A DNA stretch of 64,000 nucleotides from Pseudanabaena sp. (GCA_003249035.1 QBMK01000001.1:230745-294744), one strand, 5' to 3'. Counted from the stretch's first letter, positions 29,757 to 40,258 are shown. The notes: a model not told the origin generated them from the sequence alone. Made by a program: numbers and translations.

Positions 29757-32700
29757 ATGCCTTCTATACCTGAGTCAGAAATTAGCAAAGAAAAATTAAA
29801 GAGCTTTCTGACTGTCGGTATTGGAGCCTCAGCAGGAGGCTTGCAGGCAGTTAGTCAATTACTACGACAACTGCCCGCCGATACAGGTATGGCATTTGTT
29901 TTGATTCAGCATTTAGATCCCGATCACGATAGTCAGTTGAGCGAGATTTTGGCTCACACGACCCAGATGCCTGTAAATGAGGTGCAGGATGGCATGGCGA
30001 TCGCACCGAACTGTGTGTATGTGATCCCGCCAAACACGAATATGACCTTAAATCAAGGCATATTGCAACTAGCCCCTCGACAACAGATTAAGGGCAGATA
30101 CATGGCAATCAATGCGTTCTTGAGTTCATTGGCATTAGACCGAGGCAGTAAGGCGATCGCGATCGTGTTATCAGGTAGCAATGAAGACGGTACGTTAGGA
30201 TTATCGGCAGTTAAGGCAGTTGGTGGTACTACTTTTGCTCAAGATCTGCAATCATCCGAATATTCGGTTATGCCTCAAAGCGCGATCGCCTCAGGTGATG
30301 TTGATTTTGTTTTGGCTCCTGCCGATATTGCCGCAGAACTGGTGAAAATCAGCAGGAGTCCGATGCCTATTGACAACGAAGATAATCATGCTGACGAAGA
30401 GAACGATGAACCTAATGATGAATCACAAGCATCGGCATATCTAGAAGAAATTGCCGCATTTTTGCCACGCATCTTAGTAATATTGCGATCGTCGATGGGC
30501 GTGGACTTTAGCCAATACAAGCAAGGGACAATCCGACGTAGACTTATGAAGCGCGTGGCATCGCATAATTTGGCGAATCTGGAAGATTACGTTAAATATT
30601 TGCAAGCCAATCCACTAGAAGTCGAGAAGCTATATCGCGATATTTTGATCAATGTCACCAGCTTTTTTCGAGATGATGGTGTTTTTGAAGCATTGAAAAC
30701 CACAGTCTTTCCGATAATTTGCGAAGATAAGTCACATGATGAACCCATTCGCATTTGGTGCGCTGGTTGCTCCACAGGCGAAGAAGCTTATTCTATTGCC
30801 ATCAGTTTGCTAGAATTTCTGCGCGATCGCCCTCTGAAACCAGCAATTCAGATTTTTGCTACAGACCTCAGCGAAGTGATGATCGAAAGAGCAAGGCAGG
30901 GAATCTACGATCGGAGTTTACTAACTGAGGTCTCTTCTGAAAGACTGCATCAGTTTTTTGAGCCAGTGGAAGGGGGATATCAAATCAGCAAATCTGTGCG
31001 GGATCTATGTGTATTTGCGCGTCAGAACTTGACTAGCGATCCGCCATTTTCGCGGTTAGATATGATCAGCTGTCGGAATGTGATGATCTATATGCAACCA
31101 GTCCTTCAGAAAAAGCTGATCCCGATTTTTCACTATGCCTTGAAATCTCATGGTTTTTTGATGCTAGGCAGTGCCGAAAGCGTGGGTAAATTCTCTGATT
31201 TATTTACGATCGCTGATAAGAAATCCCGAATTTATGCCCATAGACCAGCGCCAACTCGCTTGAACTTTAGCTTTGCCACCAGAAACTTACCCACTGCAAA
31301 ACTTCAATATCAGCTAATGAACCAAGAAAGCCAATGGAATGACTCAAATTTAGAGGAAACAGCCGATCGCTTAGTTTTAGATCGATATGCCCCTGCGGGT
31401 GTGATTATCAATGCCGATCTGGAAATCTTACAATTCCGAGGCGATACCAGTCCCTACCTAAAACCCATTCCGGGCAAAGCCACCCTGAATCTACTCAAAA
31501 TGGTGAGATCGTCTCTGACCATCGATCTACGGACTGCGATCCAAAGGGCTAAAAAGGAAAATGAAACCATTCGCCGCGAAGGACTGCTGATGGAAGATCG
31601 ACAGGTTGACTTAGTGGTAATTCCCTTTAAACTTGTCGCCGTAGACGATCGCTTTTTTCTGATCCTATTTGTAAGTGGCTCGTCAGCTAACTTATCCTTA
31701 GAAGCCGCCCCTTTAGTCAAATCCAAAAGAATACGACAAACTGAAAGCGATCGCGAAATTCTGCATTTAAAACAGGAATTGGCAACCACCAAAGAATATT
31801 TGCAATCGGTTATAGCTGCTGAGGAATCTAGTAATCAAGACTTTAAAGTCGCCAACGAAGAGATTTTGTCTAGCAATGAAGAATTGCAAAGCACCAATGA
31901 AGAATTGGAAACTGCCAAGGAAGAGATCCAAGCTACCAATGAAGAATTAAGCACAATTAATGACGAGCTGCGTAATCGCAACTTGCAATTAAATCAGGTC
32001 AACAGCGATCTGCAAAACTTTCTGAGTAGTGTAAATATTCCGATTCTGATGCTGTCGAATGATTTGCGGATTCGGCGGTTTACACCAATGGCAGAAAAGC
32101 TATTTAATCTGATTCCCAGTGATATCGGACGACCATTTAGTGACATCCATCCCAATATTAATACCCCAAACTTAGTAGCCTCGATCGCCAAGACTATTGA
32201 AACCCTCAATACTCACGAACAGGAAGTTCAAGACGAAAACGATCGCTGGTATAGCTTGCGAATTCGTCCCTATAAAACCTTAGAAAATCAAATCGATGGA
32301 GCCGTAATTAGCCTCTTTGATATTGATGCACTCAAGCGAAGTGCCATGCTATTAGAGTCTGTCGTGGAGACATCGCGATCGCCTTTGGTAATGCTTGATG
32401 CAAATTTTAATGTAATTAAAGCCAACCGTTCGTTTTATCAGACCTTTCAACTATTACCCACCCAAACCGAATATCAAAATTTATTTATTCTAGGGCAAGG
32501 GTACTGGAATATTCCCCAACTGCGATCGCTATTAACCGATATGATAACTAGCCAAACTTGTATCCAAGATTTTGAGTTTACCCAAGACTTTGCGGCTTTA
32601 GGAAGTCGGACTATATTACTAAATGCCGCCCAAATCCCTCAGGTCGATGATGAGACATCAGAGCAAATGATTTTATTAGCGATCGAAGATATTACGAATC

Positions 32701-33356
32701 GCAAAAATGCTGAAGTCCAAATTAGGAACTCCCTGCAAGAGAAAGAAGTTTTACTACATGAAATTCGTCACCGTGTTAAAAACAATCTACAAGTCATTTC
32801 TAGTCTCCTGAGTTTGCAAGGTAGCCGAGTTAATAATCCTGAAGCCATCCAAATCATCCAAGACAGCAAAAACCGCGTTCAATCCATTGCCTTAATGTAT
32901 GAAACCTTGCATCAGTCTCCTCATCTCAACCAACTCAACTTTGCAGCATATTTCCAAACCTTAGTAGCTTATTTATTTAGAAGTTGTAACCTCCATCCTG
33001 AGGTTGTTTATAGGGTGTCTGTATCAGCAGACATTGAGATCGATCCCGATCGCGCTTTGCTAGTTGGCTTGATCGTTAACGAGCTGGTTACCAATGCCTT
33101 GAAACATGGATTTTCAGATCGATTTTTAGCAAGTAACATTGGCGAAGTTTCCCTAGAAGTCAGCGTCGATCGCGATCGCAATCTGATCTTGGCAGTCGGC
33201 AATAATAGTAATAGCCTGCCCGTCGATTTTGATTTAGACGCGATCTCCTCAATGGGCTTAAGTCTTGTTAAGAGGCTAGCAGCACAACTTAATGGGAATT
33301 TATATTTTTATCAGGGAAATGAAACTATAATATCTGTAAGCTTTCCCCTTGAATAA
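29757..33356 (+). CDS. CheB-CheR-PAS-histidine kinase (HisKA_2) fusion
   Basis: GIGASAGGLQAVSQLL (CheB), WCAGCSTGEEAYSIAI (CheR), coiled coil SSNEELQSTNEELETAKEE, HEIRHRVKNNLQVISSLLSLQ (HisKA_2). Confidence 0.93.
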   Translation: MPSIPESEISKEKLKSFLTVGIGASAGGLQAVSQLLRQLPADTGMAFVLIQHLDPDHDSQLSEILAHTTQMPVNEVQDGMAIAPNCVYVIPPNTNMTLNQGILQLAPRQQIKGRYMAINAFLSSLALDRGSKAIAIVLSGSNEDGTLGLSAVKAVGGTTFAQDLQSSEYSVMPQSAIASGDVDFVLAPADIAAELVKISRSPMPIDNEDNHADEENDEPNDESQASAYLEEIAAFLPRILVILRSSMGVDFSQYKQGTIRRRLMKRVASHNLANLEDYVKYLQANPLEVEKLYRDILINVTSFFRDDGVFEALKTTVFPIICEDKSHDEPIRIWCAGCSTGEEAYSIAISLLEFLRDRPLKPAIQIFATDLSEVMIERARQGIYDRSLLTEVSSERLHQFFEPVEGGYQISKSVRDLCVFARQNLTSDPPFSRLDMISCRNVMIYMQPVLQKKLIPIFHYALKSHGFLMLGSAESVGKFSDLFTIADKKSRIYAHRPAPTRLNFSFATRNLPTAKLQYQLMNQESQWNDSNLEETADRLVLDRYAPAGVIINADLEILQFRGDTSPYLKPIPGKATLNLLKMVRSSLTIDLRTAIQRAKKENETIRREGLLMEDRQVDLVVIPFKLVAVDDRFFLILFVSGSSANLSLEAAPLVKSKRIRQTESDREILHLKQELATTKEYLQSVIAAEESSNQDFKVANEEILSSNEELQSTNEELETAKEEIQATNEELSTINDELRNRNLQLNQVNSDLQNFLSSVNIPILMLSNDLRIRRFTPMAEKLFNLIPSDIGRPFSDIHPNINTPNLVASIAKTIETLNTHEQEVQDENDRWYSLRIRPYKTLENQIDGAVISLFDIDALKRSAMLLESVVETSRSPLVMLDANFNVIKANRSFYQTFQLLPTQTEYQNLFILGQGYWNIPQLRSLLTDMITSQTCIQDFEFTQDFAALGSRTILLNAAQIPQVDDETSEQMILLAIEDITNRKNAEVQIRNSLQEKEVLLHEIRHRVKNNLQVISSLLSLQGSRVNNPEAIQIIQDSKNRVQSIALMYETLHQSPHLNQLNFAAYFQTLVAYLFRSCNLHPEVVYRVSVSADIEIDPDRALLVGLIVNELVTNALKHGFSDRFLASNIGEVSLEVSVDRDRNLILAVGNNSNSLPVDFDLDAISSMGLSLVKRLAAQLNGNLYFYQGNETIISVSFPLE

Positions 33357-33417
33357 ACAATTTAACTTTTATGAATCTAATTTTGTTTGGCTGACACGAG
33401 GACTTTTGTAGACATTA

Positions 33418-33556
33418 GAAACCATTTAAGAATTGTCTAGATCCCCCCAGCCCCCCTTAAAAAGGGGGAAGAATTTAACTCTCCCCCCTTTTTAAGGGGG
33501 ATTGAGGGGGATCTCTTAGGGCTTTTGAACGCAAAAAGTAATTCTTAAATGGTTGC
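33418..33556. repeat. Nested inverted-repeat element: TIR GAAACCATTTAAGAATT / AATTCTTAAATGGTT around GATCCCCC hairpins
   Basis: gaaaccatttaagaattgtctagatcccccc...ccccccttaaaaaggggg...ggggggatc...aaaaagtaattcttaaatggtt. Confidence 0.8.
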
Positions 33557-33689
33557 TTAGGGCTGGCACAAAGCGCAGCTCCCATAAAATCTAAATTACG
33601 TTGGTAATGGCAATCCTCCCGCGGCTCCCCCATCTACTATCAAGATCAAATAAGGCAATCAGTAAGTAAGGCGATCAGGATAGAATGCA

Positions 33690-34781
33690 ATGCACAATTT
33701 AGAATCGATAATCCAATCTGCGAAGGTCTTAATTGTTGAAGATGAAACAATTATTTCATGGTGTCTTCAGGAAAGCCTAGAGGCTCTCGGCTATCAAGTA
33801 TCAGCAGTAGTATCTTCGGGCAAAAAAGCAATTGACGCGGCTGTCCTAGTCAAACCTGATATAGCTTTAATGGATATTCGACTCAAGGGTGAAATGGATG
33901 GAATTGAGGCTGCTGATTTTCTGTATCGTAATTTTGATATCCCGATTATTTATCTGACTGCCCATAGCGATGAAAACATCTTAAAAAAAGCTATCCAAAC
34001 AAGCCCGTTTGGATACTTGCTTAAACCCTTTGCCCCTAAAGAGTTGCATTGCACCATCCAAATTGCATTGCAACGCCACCAAAGCGAAAGTCGGCTTAGC
34101 GAATTTATTTCCATAGCCAGCCACGAACTCAAGACTCCTTTAACTTCGATTCATGGTGCATTAGGACTGCTGGCTTCGGGCGTATTAGCCAATCAATCTG
34201 ACACCGCTAAACGGATGCTCGATATTGCCTCCTCTGACACCGAAAGGTTAGTGCGGCTGGTCAATGACATTTTGGACTTAGAGCGTTTAGAATCCAATAA
34301 AGTCACGCTTAATCGCCAATGGCATGATGCGGCTGAGCTATGTCAACAGGCGATCGCAACCATGCAAACGATCGCTGCTGAAAGCCAGATCGCGATATTA
34401 TCTAATCTGAAGTCTCTGAAAGTTTTTGCCGATAGCGATCGCATTATCCAAACCTTAGTAAATTTGCTGAGCAATGCGATTAAATTCTCACCACCTCAGA
34501 GTCAAGTCCAAATTGAAGTCGAACAGATTGCTGATGAAATTGTCTTTCGAGTATGCGATCGCGGATGCGGCATTCCCAAAGATCGTCTAGAAAGTATTTT
34601 TGAACGCTTCAACCAAGTTGATATTTCCTATTCTAGCCAAAAGGGAGGGACAGGTTTAGGTTTAGCAATCTGTCGCAGCATTATCCAACAACATGGCGGC
34701 AAGATTTGGGTCGAGAGTGTATTGTCAGAGGGAAGTACAGTTTCATTTACGATTCCCTATCGAGATTTTAACAACAGGTGA
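33690..34781 (+). CDS. Response regulator receiver-histidine kinase
   Basis: VLIVEDETIISW...ALMDIRLKGEMDGIEAA; SHELKTPLTSI; GGTGLGLAICRSI. Confidence 0.93.
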   Translation: MHNLESIIQSAKVLIVEDETIISWCLQESLEALGYQVSAVVSSGKKAIDAAVLVKPDIALMDIRLKGEMDGIEAADFLYRNFDIPIIYLTAHSDENILKKAIQTSPFGYLLKPFAPKELHCTIQIALQRHQSESRLSEFISIASHELKTPLTSIHGALGLLASGVLANQSDTAKRMLDIASSDTERLVRLVNDILDLERLESNKVTLNRQWHDAAELCQQAIATMQTIAAESQIAILSNLKSLKVFADSDRIIQTLVNLLSNAIKFSPPQSQVQIEVEQIADEIVFRVCDRGCGIPKDRLESIFERFNQVDISYSSQKGGTGLGLAICRSIIQQHGGKIWVESVLSEGSTVSFTIPYRDFNNR

Positions 34782-34787
34782 AGATGT

Positions 34788-37283
34788 ATGACAGCAACGA
34801 GTTCCGACTTACATCCTAATCCAACAGATGGCAACAAACCATCTGTTGTGAAGACGGCAACATCGTCAATTATGACGGTGCTGATCGTTGTTGCTGAAAC
34901 AGATTGTGCTACTTATATGCATTATCTCAAAGCCGATCCAAACTATGTCTATGAGTTTCTAGAAGCAAAAACCATAGCAGAAGGGCTGAGTTTATGGCGT
35001 GCTCATCAGCCCGATATTGTGCTTGTCGATTATGTACTTCCCGATGGTGAAGGCTTGGAGTTATTGGAAGCAATGACTGAAGAAACCCTAGCCACAAAGC
35101 TAGGGGCAATCGTCCTCACTGAGCATGGAAATGAACAAGAGCATTTGTCTGTGATGAGGATAGGAGCCGCCGACTATCTGGCAAAGGCAGAGGTTACGGC
35201 AACTTCGCTGCTTAACCGTGTTGGTCAAGTGAGCGCTCGCGTTGAACTCACCCGTCAATTGCAGCGATCGCAACAGCAAGAAATTTTAATTGCCAAAATT
35301 GCACTCCATATTCGGCAATATCTCAATATAAAAGATATTACTAACTCAATCGTTCAAGAAGTTCGTACATTTTTAAAAGCCGATCGCACAATTGTGTATC
35401 AGTTCAATCCTGACATGAGTGGAACGGTTGTCGCAGAGTCAGTTCTCTCACCATGGATATCAAGTCTAAATCAACGCATTGATGAGTGCTGTTTTCAAGA
35501 CAACCTCGGTGGAATGTATCGAGAAGGTCGAGTTTTCTCAACTTTCGATGTATATACATCTAACATATCTAAATGCCATCTAAAACTAATGGAACAGTTT
35601 CAGGTAAGGGCAAATTTAGTCTTACCAATCCTAATCAATGGACATGAAACTCAAAAACTGTGGGGCTTGCTCATCGCCCATCAATGTGAGGCTCCACGTA
35701 TTTGGGAAGAAGCTGATATTCGTTTACTTCAGCAATTATCGGTGCAGCTTGCGATCGCCCTGCAACAAGCCGAACTCTATCAAAATCTCCAGAAAAGCAA
35801 TACTGAATTAGAAAACCGTGTGGTTGAGCGCTGTGCTGAGCTTTCTCAGCGCCAACAGCAATTTATAGTTCTTGCCGAGAACTCGCCTAACGTGATTATG
35901 CGCCTCGATCAGCAACTGCGACACCTCTACGTTAATCTAGCCATAGAGAGAGCTACAGGTATTCCCGTTAAAGATTTTCTGGGTAAAACCCTTCGAGAAA
36001 TGGGATTCCCCGAAAAGAATGTTGCCATTCTCGAATCTTCTGCGCAAAGATTGCTCAAAACTGGAGAAGACCAGCGATATGAAATCGATTATCCCTTCCC
36101 AAAAGATCAGGGAATGGGATATTACCGCGCTCATCTCATTCCTGAATATGCTCCAGACGGCAAAATTGCCACGATACTATCGATCTTCTATGACATTACG
36201 CTGGACAAACTAAATGAAGTAGCTCTCCAAGAAACAAACAGGCGTTGGCAATATTTACTAGATAATGTGAGCTTAATCGTTTTGGGCTTGAACTGCGCGG
36301 GAGAAGTAGAATATGTCAATCCATTTTTTCTAGACCTTACAGGCTATACACTAGATGAAGCAATGGGCAAAGACTGGTTCTCTTGTTTTTTACCTCAGCA
36401 AAATCAAACAGAGATTAGAGGGGTTTTTTCTGAATTACAGACTAGGGGTCTTCATAAATATTATCAAAATTCCATTATCACTAAGTCAGGTGAAGAAAGA
36501 ATGATCGCATGGAACAATACTATCCTGCGCAATCAACAAGACGAAATTATTGGAACCCTAAGCATTGGTGAAGATATTACTGAGAAATTGAAAATCGATC
36601 GACTAAAAAGTGAATTTATTTCCGTTGTCAGCCACGAACTCAGGACTCCCTTAACTTCGATTCGTGGTGCGTTAGGCTTACTAGCTTCTGGCGTATTAGC
36701 TACCCGACCTGAAACTGCCCAGAATATGCTCAAGATTGCCTCCTCTGATACTGAAAGGTTAGTGCGGCTGGTCAATGAAATTCTGGACTTAGACCGATTA
36801 GAATCCAGCAAAGTCTCGCTTGAGCGCAGCTGGTGTAATGTGTTCGATCTATGTCAACAGGCGACAGAGACGATGCAGGCGCTCGCCGCCGAAAGTCAGG
36901 TCGAAATATTATGCAATGCCCAGTCACAGCAAATTTTTGCCGATTGCGATCGGCTCGTCCAAACCCTAGTTAATTTACTCAGTAATGCAATTAAGTTCTC
37001 ACCGCCTCAAAGTCAAGTGCATCTGGAAGCCGAACAAATTGCCGATGAGATTGTCTTTCGAGTATGCGATCGCGGTCGCGGTATTCCCGAAAATCATCTA
37101 GAAAGTATTTTTGGACGCTTCAATCAAGTCGATGCTTCTGATTCCCGCCAAAAGGGAGGGACAGGCTTAGGTTTAGCGATCTGCCGCAGCATTGTCCAAC
37201 AACATGGTGGCAAGATTTGGGTCAAGAGTGTATTGTCAGAAGGCAGCACTTTTTCGTTTACCATTCCCCACCGCATAGTCTAA
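34788..37283 (+). CDS. Receiver-GAF-PAS-PAS-histidine kinase
   Basis: VLVDYVLPDGEGLELL; GAF SVQLAIALQQAELYQ; PAS repeats; SHELRTPLTSI; GGTGLGLAICRSI. Confidence 0.92.
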   Translation: MTATSSDLHPNPTDGNKPSVVKTATSSIMTVLIVVAETDCATYMHYLKADPNYVYEFLEAKTIAEGLSLWRAHQPDIVLVDYVLPDGEGLELLEAMTEETLATKLGAIVLTEHGNEQEHLSVMRIGAADYLAKAEVTATSLLNRVGQVSARVELTRQLQRSQQQEILIAKIALHIRQYLNIKDITNSIVQEVRTFLKADRTIVYQFNPDMSGTVVAESVLSPWISSLNQRIDECCFQDNLGGMYREGRVFSTFDVYTSNISKCHLKLMEQFQVRANLVLPILINGHETQKLWGLLIAHQCEAPRIWEEADIRLLQQLSVQLAIALQQAELYQNLQKSNTELENRVVERCAELSQRQQQFIVLAENSPNVIMRLDQQLRHLYVNLAIERATGIPVKDFLGKTLREMGFPEKNVAILESSAQRLLKTGEDQRYEIDYPFPKDQGMGYYRAHLIPEYAPDGKIATILSIFYDITLDKLNEVALQETNRRWQYLLDNVSLIVLGLNCAGEVEYVNPFFLDLTGYTLDEAMGKDWFSCFLPQQNQTEIRGVFSELQTRGLHKYYQNSIITKSGEERMIAWNNTILRNQQDEIIGTLSIGEDITEKLKIDRLKSEFISVVSHELRTPLTSIRGALGLLASGVLATRPETAQNMLKIASSDTERLVRLVNEILDLDRLESSKVSLERSWCNVFDLCQQATETMQALAAESQVEILCNAQSQQIFADCDRLVQTLVNLLSNAIKFSPPQSQVHLEAEQIADEIVFRVCDRGRGIPENHLESIFGRFNQVDASDSRQKGGTGLGLAICRSIVQQHGGKIWVKSVLSEGSTFSFTIPHRIV

Positions 37284-37287
37284 GGAT

Positions 37288-37332
37288 CCAATAATTGTTG
37301 AGTCGAGCAAAGCTCGACTCAACAATTATTGG
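37288..37332 (+). terminator. Hairpin terminator
   Basis: ccaataattgttgagtcgagcaaagctcgactcaacaattattggttttt. Confidence 0.85.
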
Positions 37333-37389
37333 TTTTTAAATCGCACAAGTTATTTGATTTGCAATCCGTTAAGAGGAAATTCTAAATTT

Positions 37390-37767
37390 ATGACTACCAA
37401 ATCAATTTTACTGATTGATGATGAGCCAAATCTTGCGGAAGTCATTGCAGTCTGTCTAGAAAGCTTTAAAGGATGGAAAGTACAAATAGCTAATTCTGGC
37501 AAAGCAGGGCTTGACCTGGTGGAAAATGTCAACCCAGATGCAATTCTCCTTGATGTGATGATGCCTAAAATGGATGGTATCACCGTCTATCAAAGCTTAC
37601 AAAAGAATCCAGTTACTCAAAATATTCCCGTAATCTTCTTAACTGCCAAAGTACAGGTAAGCGATCGCGATCGGTTAACTCAACTAGGTGTGGCAGGTAT
37701 AATTGCCAAGCCATTCGAGCCTCTCAAAATTGCCGATCAAATTTCACAAATTTTAGGGTGGTTGTGA
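37390..37767 (+). CDS. Response regulator (receiver only)
   Basis: SILLIDDEPNLAEV...PDAILLDVMMPKMDG...PVIFLTAK...IAKPF. Confidence 0.93.
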   Translation: MTTKSILLIDDEPNLAEVIAVCLESFKGWKVQIANSGKAGLDLVENVNPDAILLDVMMPKMDGITVYQSLQKNPVTQNIPVIFLTAKVQVSDRDRLTQLGVAGIIAKPFEPLKIADQISQILGWL

Positions 37768-37888
37768 AGTTATCTCTAGTTTCTTTGAATTTTTAAAGTG
37801 CTTTGATATTTGGAGATATTTTGTAGCCTAGCTAATTTCGTGACCATAATTTAACTATTCAGGTAGATTGCCTAATCGGAGAGTTCTC

Positions 37889-38878
37889 ATGTTATTTGTT
37901 ACAAATCGAGTTTTTAAAGAAGGAATTACGCCCAAGGGAGCCGATGGCAAACTGCAATTGCCGCGATCGGTAAATTTTAATTTGAGTAATAATCAAGCTG
38001 AGCAGTCAATCTATTTTTGCCGACAAGACGGCTATGAAAAATATACTGAGATTGGTAGTCAAGCATTTTTGACAGAGCTCAAAAACTCGGAAGCAAAGGA
38101 AATTCTTTTCTATATTCATGGATATGCTAATCTGCCTGAGCCGGCGATTTTCCCACGAGCAAGAGAATTGCAGAGTCTTTTTGATCGCAAAGAGAGTAAA
38201 CGGATAGTTGTTGTGCCGCTCATTTGGCCCTGTGGCAACGATCCTGGTCAGATCAAAGACTACTTTGACGATCAAATTGCTGCCGATCAGAGTGGTATTG
38301 CATTTGCCCGACTATTTCAAAAGTTTCTAGCTTGGCGAGAAAAGCCCGCAACCGATAATTCGCCTCCCTGTACTAAGCGCATTAACATTTTGGCGCATTC
38401 GATGGGCAACCGAGTTTTACGAGTTACTTTTGCCAATATTGTTCAATATTTTTTACCCCAAGGAATGCCACTGATATTTCGCAATATCTTCATGGCAGCT
38501 GCTGATATCGTCAACGAGGCACTAGAGGCAGGGCAAGAGGGGCAGTATATTCCAACAGCAGCAAGGAATGTGGTCGTCTATTATGCGGCTGACGATCTAG
38601 CCATGCGCGCAAGTAAGGTCGCTAATATCGGCAAGATTGCTTCACGGCGTTTGGGGCACACGGGCCCAGAGCATATTGATAAAGTCAGTAAGAATGTGTA
38701 TGCCCTAGATTGTGACGATTTCAATTCTGTCTATGATTCGCCTATAGGACATGGTTATTTTGCAGGCGACGGCAGGGGAAATGCAGGGATTTTGTTTAAC
38801 CACATGTGGCGCTGCATAGAAACTGGGCGTGTTCCGATGAATCCGCCAGACGCTCAGACTTCTATTTTAAGAAATTAG
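37889..38878 (+). CDS. Alpha/beta hydrolase (DUF900-like)
   Basis: ILFYIHGYAN, INILAHSMGNRVLR, GHGYFAGDG; ATG at 37889 preferred over TTG at 37868. Confidence 0.78.
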   Translation: MLFVTNRVFKEGITPKGADGKLQLPRSVNFNLSNNQAEQSIYFCRQDGYEKYTEIGSQAFLTELKNSEAKEILFYIHGYANLPEPAIFPRARELQSLFDRKESKRIVVVPLIWPCGNDPGQIKDYFDDQIAADQSGIAFARLFQKFLAWREKPATDNSPPCTKRINILAHSMGNRVLRVTFANIVQYFLPQGMPLIFRNIFMAAADIVNEALEAGQEGQYIPTAARNVVVYYAADDLAMRASKVANIGKIASRRLGHTGPEHIDKVSKNVYALDCDDFNSVYDSPIGHGYFAGDGRGNAGILFNHMWRCIETGRVPMNPPDAQTSILRN

Positions 38879-38881
38879 CCC

Positions 38882-38922
38882 CCAAAGATAAAGGCGGCGC
38901 TTCGCGCCACCTTTATCTTTGT
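38882..38922. terminator. Hairpin (CCAAAGATAAAGGCGGCGCTTCGCGCCACC...)
   Basis: ccaaagataaaggcggcgcttcgcgccacctttatctttg; directly after the hydrolase stop. Confidence 0.75.
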
Positions 38923-38955
38923 TTCCCCGCCGAAGGCGCGGCTCCCCCCGATACT

Positions 38956-39060
38956 TATACCAAAACTAAAAATGGCTACGCCATTTTTAGTTTTGAGAAA
39001 CCTTACTGGGTTTGGTTTTTAATTCACAAAAGTGTTGTCACACTTTCGTGAATTGGTATT
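38956..39060 (-). mobile_element. MITE-like two-hairpin element, copy A
   Basis: tataccaaaactaaaaatggctacgccatttttagttttg...aaccaaaccc-type spacer...aattcacaaaagtgttgtcacactttcgtgaattggtatt; TIR TACCAA/TTGGTA. Confidence 0.75.
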
Positions 39061-39102
39061 AGACGAGGAAACGCAATATATTGCTATAGCCACTGTAGCT
39101 GA

Positions 39103-39166
39103 GACATAAAACCCAAAATAGAGTTGCGGCGCTTCGCGCCGCAACTCTATTTTGGGTTTTGTCCTA
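39103..39166. repeat. Long hairpin, GGACAWAAAACCCAAA family
   Basis: gacataaaacccaaaatagagttgcggcgcttcgcgccgcaactctattttgggttttgtc. Confidence 0.88.
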
Positions 39167-39282
39167 ACGTCTTTTGCTGAGGAATCCTATGAATATTGGG
39201 CTTCCTCAGATTATCCTCATTTTTATTTTCTACACTGGGTTTCAAATTTCAGAAACAAGGCGAATCGCACTTTAACGTCCGA

Positions 39283-39666
39283 ATGGAAAATACAGCTAGC
39301 AAAACGATTTTATTGATCGAAGATGAAGAATATGTTTGCCAAATTGTGCAAACGTCTCTAGAAGTTTTCAGCAACTGGCAAATAGCAACTGCTAGATCGG
39401 GCAAAGAAGGATTAGCCGCCAGCGCCACAGTCAAACCTGACGCAATTGTGCTGGATATAATGATGCCAAATATGGATGGGTTTGATGTACTCAAAGAATT
39501 ACAAGCCGATCAGCAACTTGCAAATATTCCTGTTGTTTTATTGACATCTCGCATAGATCTCACCGAACCTCAAGAAATTTCACGATTAGGTGTCAAAGGT
39601 ACGATCGCCAAACCATTCTACGTTCTCTCTCTCGTTAATCAAATTTCCAATCTTTTAGGCTGGTAG
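39283..39666 (+). CDS. Response regulator (receiver only)
   Basis: ILLIEDEEYVCQI...PDAIVLDIMMPNMDG...VVLLTSR...IAKPF. Confidence 0.93.
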   Translation: MENTASKTILLIEDEEYVCQIVQTSLEVFSNWQIATARSGKEGLAASATVKPDAIVLDIMMPNMDGFDVLKELQADQQLANIPVVLLTSRIDLTEPQEISRLGVKGTIAKPFYVLSLVNQISNLLGW

Positions 39667-39702
39667 GGGTGATAAGTAGCTAGGCACAATTAAATATAAA
39701 AC

Positions 39703-39746
39703 TCCAAAATATATACCCGCCGCGCAGCGGTGGGTATATATTTTGG
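39703..39746. terminator. Long hairpin with family-like left flank
   Basis: ccaaaatatatacccgccgcgcagcggtgggtatatattttgg. Confidence 0.75.
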
Positions 39747-39915
39747 CTATGTTTTTTTAATTATTCCGAGGCACTTATAGCGATCACCCTAAAAAAAATA
39801 CTGTTGCCTCAGAATTTCCTCATTATTTGTCGCTATTTTTAAAGTGTGAGGGAAGGTCTTATATCAAAAAAATCTTGACTAGCTATTTATACTTACGATT
39901 CAGGTATTCACGAAT

Positions 39916-40203
39916 ATGGAGTTAAATGCATCAGTTCATGAATTAGGTTGGTGGATTGAAATTTTGACCGCACAGCCCCTGTGTCTTTACTACTTTGGCC
40001 CATTTATAGTCGAACATGAAGCAGAATGCTTGAAAACAGGATTCATCGAGGATCTTCTCGTTGAAAATGCCTTGATCCTCTCGACTAACATTCAATTTTT
40101 GCAACCTAGCCAAGTAACTTTGACAGGTGAGAATCTGCGATCGAAAGTCCATGTATTTAGAAGAAACGATAAAAACAGAATTGCCATAGGCAATCCCGTT
40201 TGA
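39916..40203 (+). CDS. DUF1816 domain-containing protein
   Basis: GWWIEILTAQPLCLYYFGPFIVEHEAECLKTGFIEDL. Confidence 0.75.
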   Translation: MELNASVHELGWWIEILTAQPLCLYYFGPFIVEHEAECLKTGFIEDLLVENALILSTNIQFLQPSQVTLTGENLRSKVHVFRRNDKNRIAIGNPV

Positions 40204-40258
40204 TATTTCAATTTAGCCATTCATAATTTTAACTATTGCGACTTAAAGGCTTTTCCTC

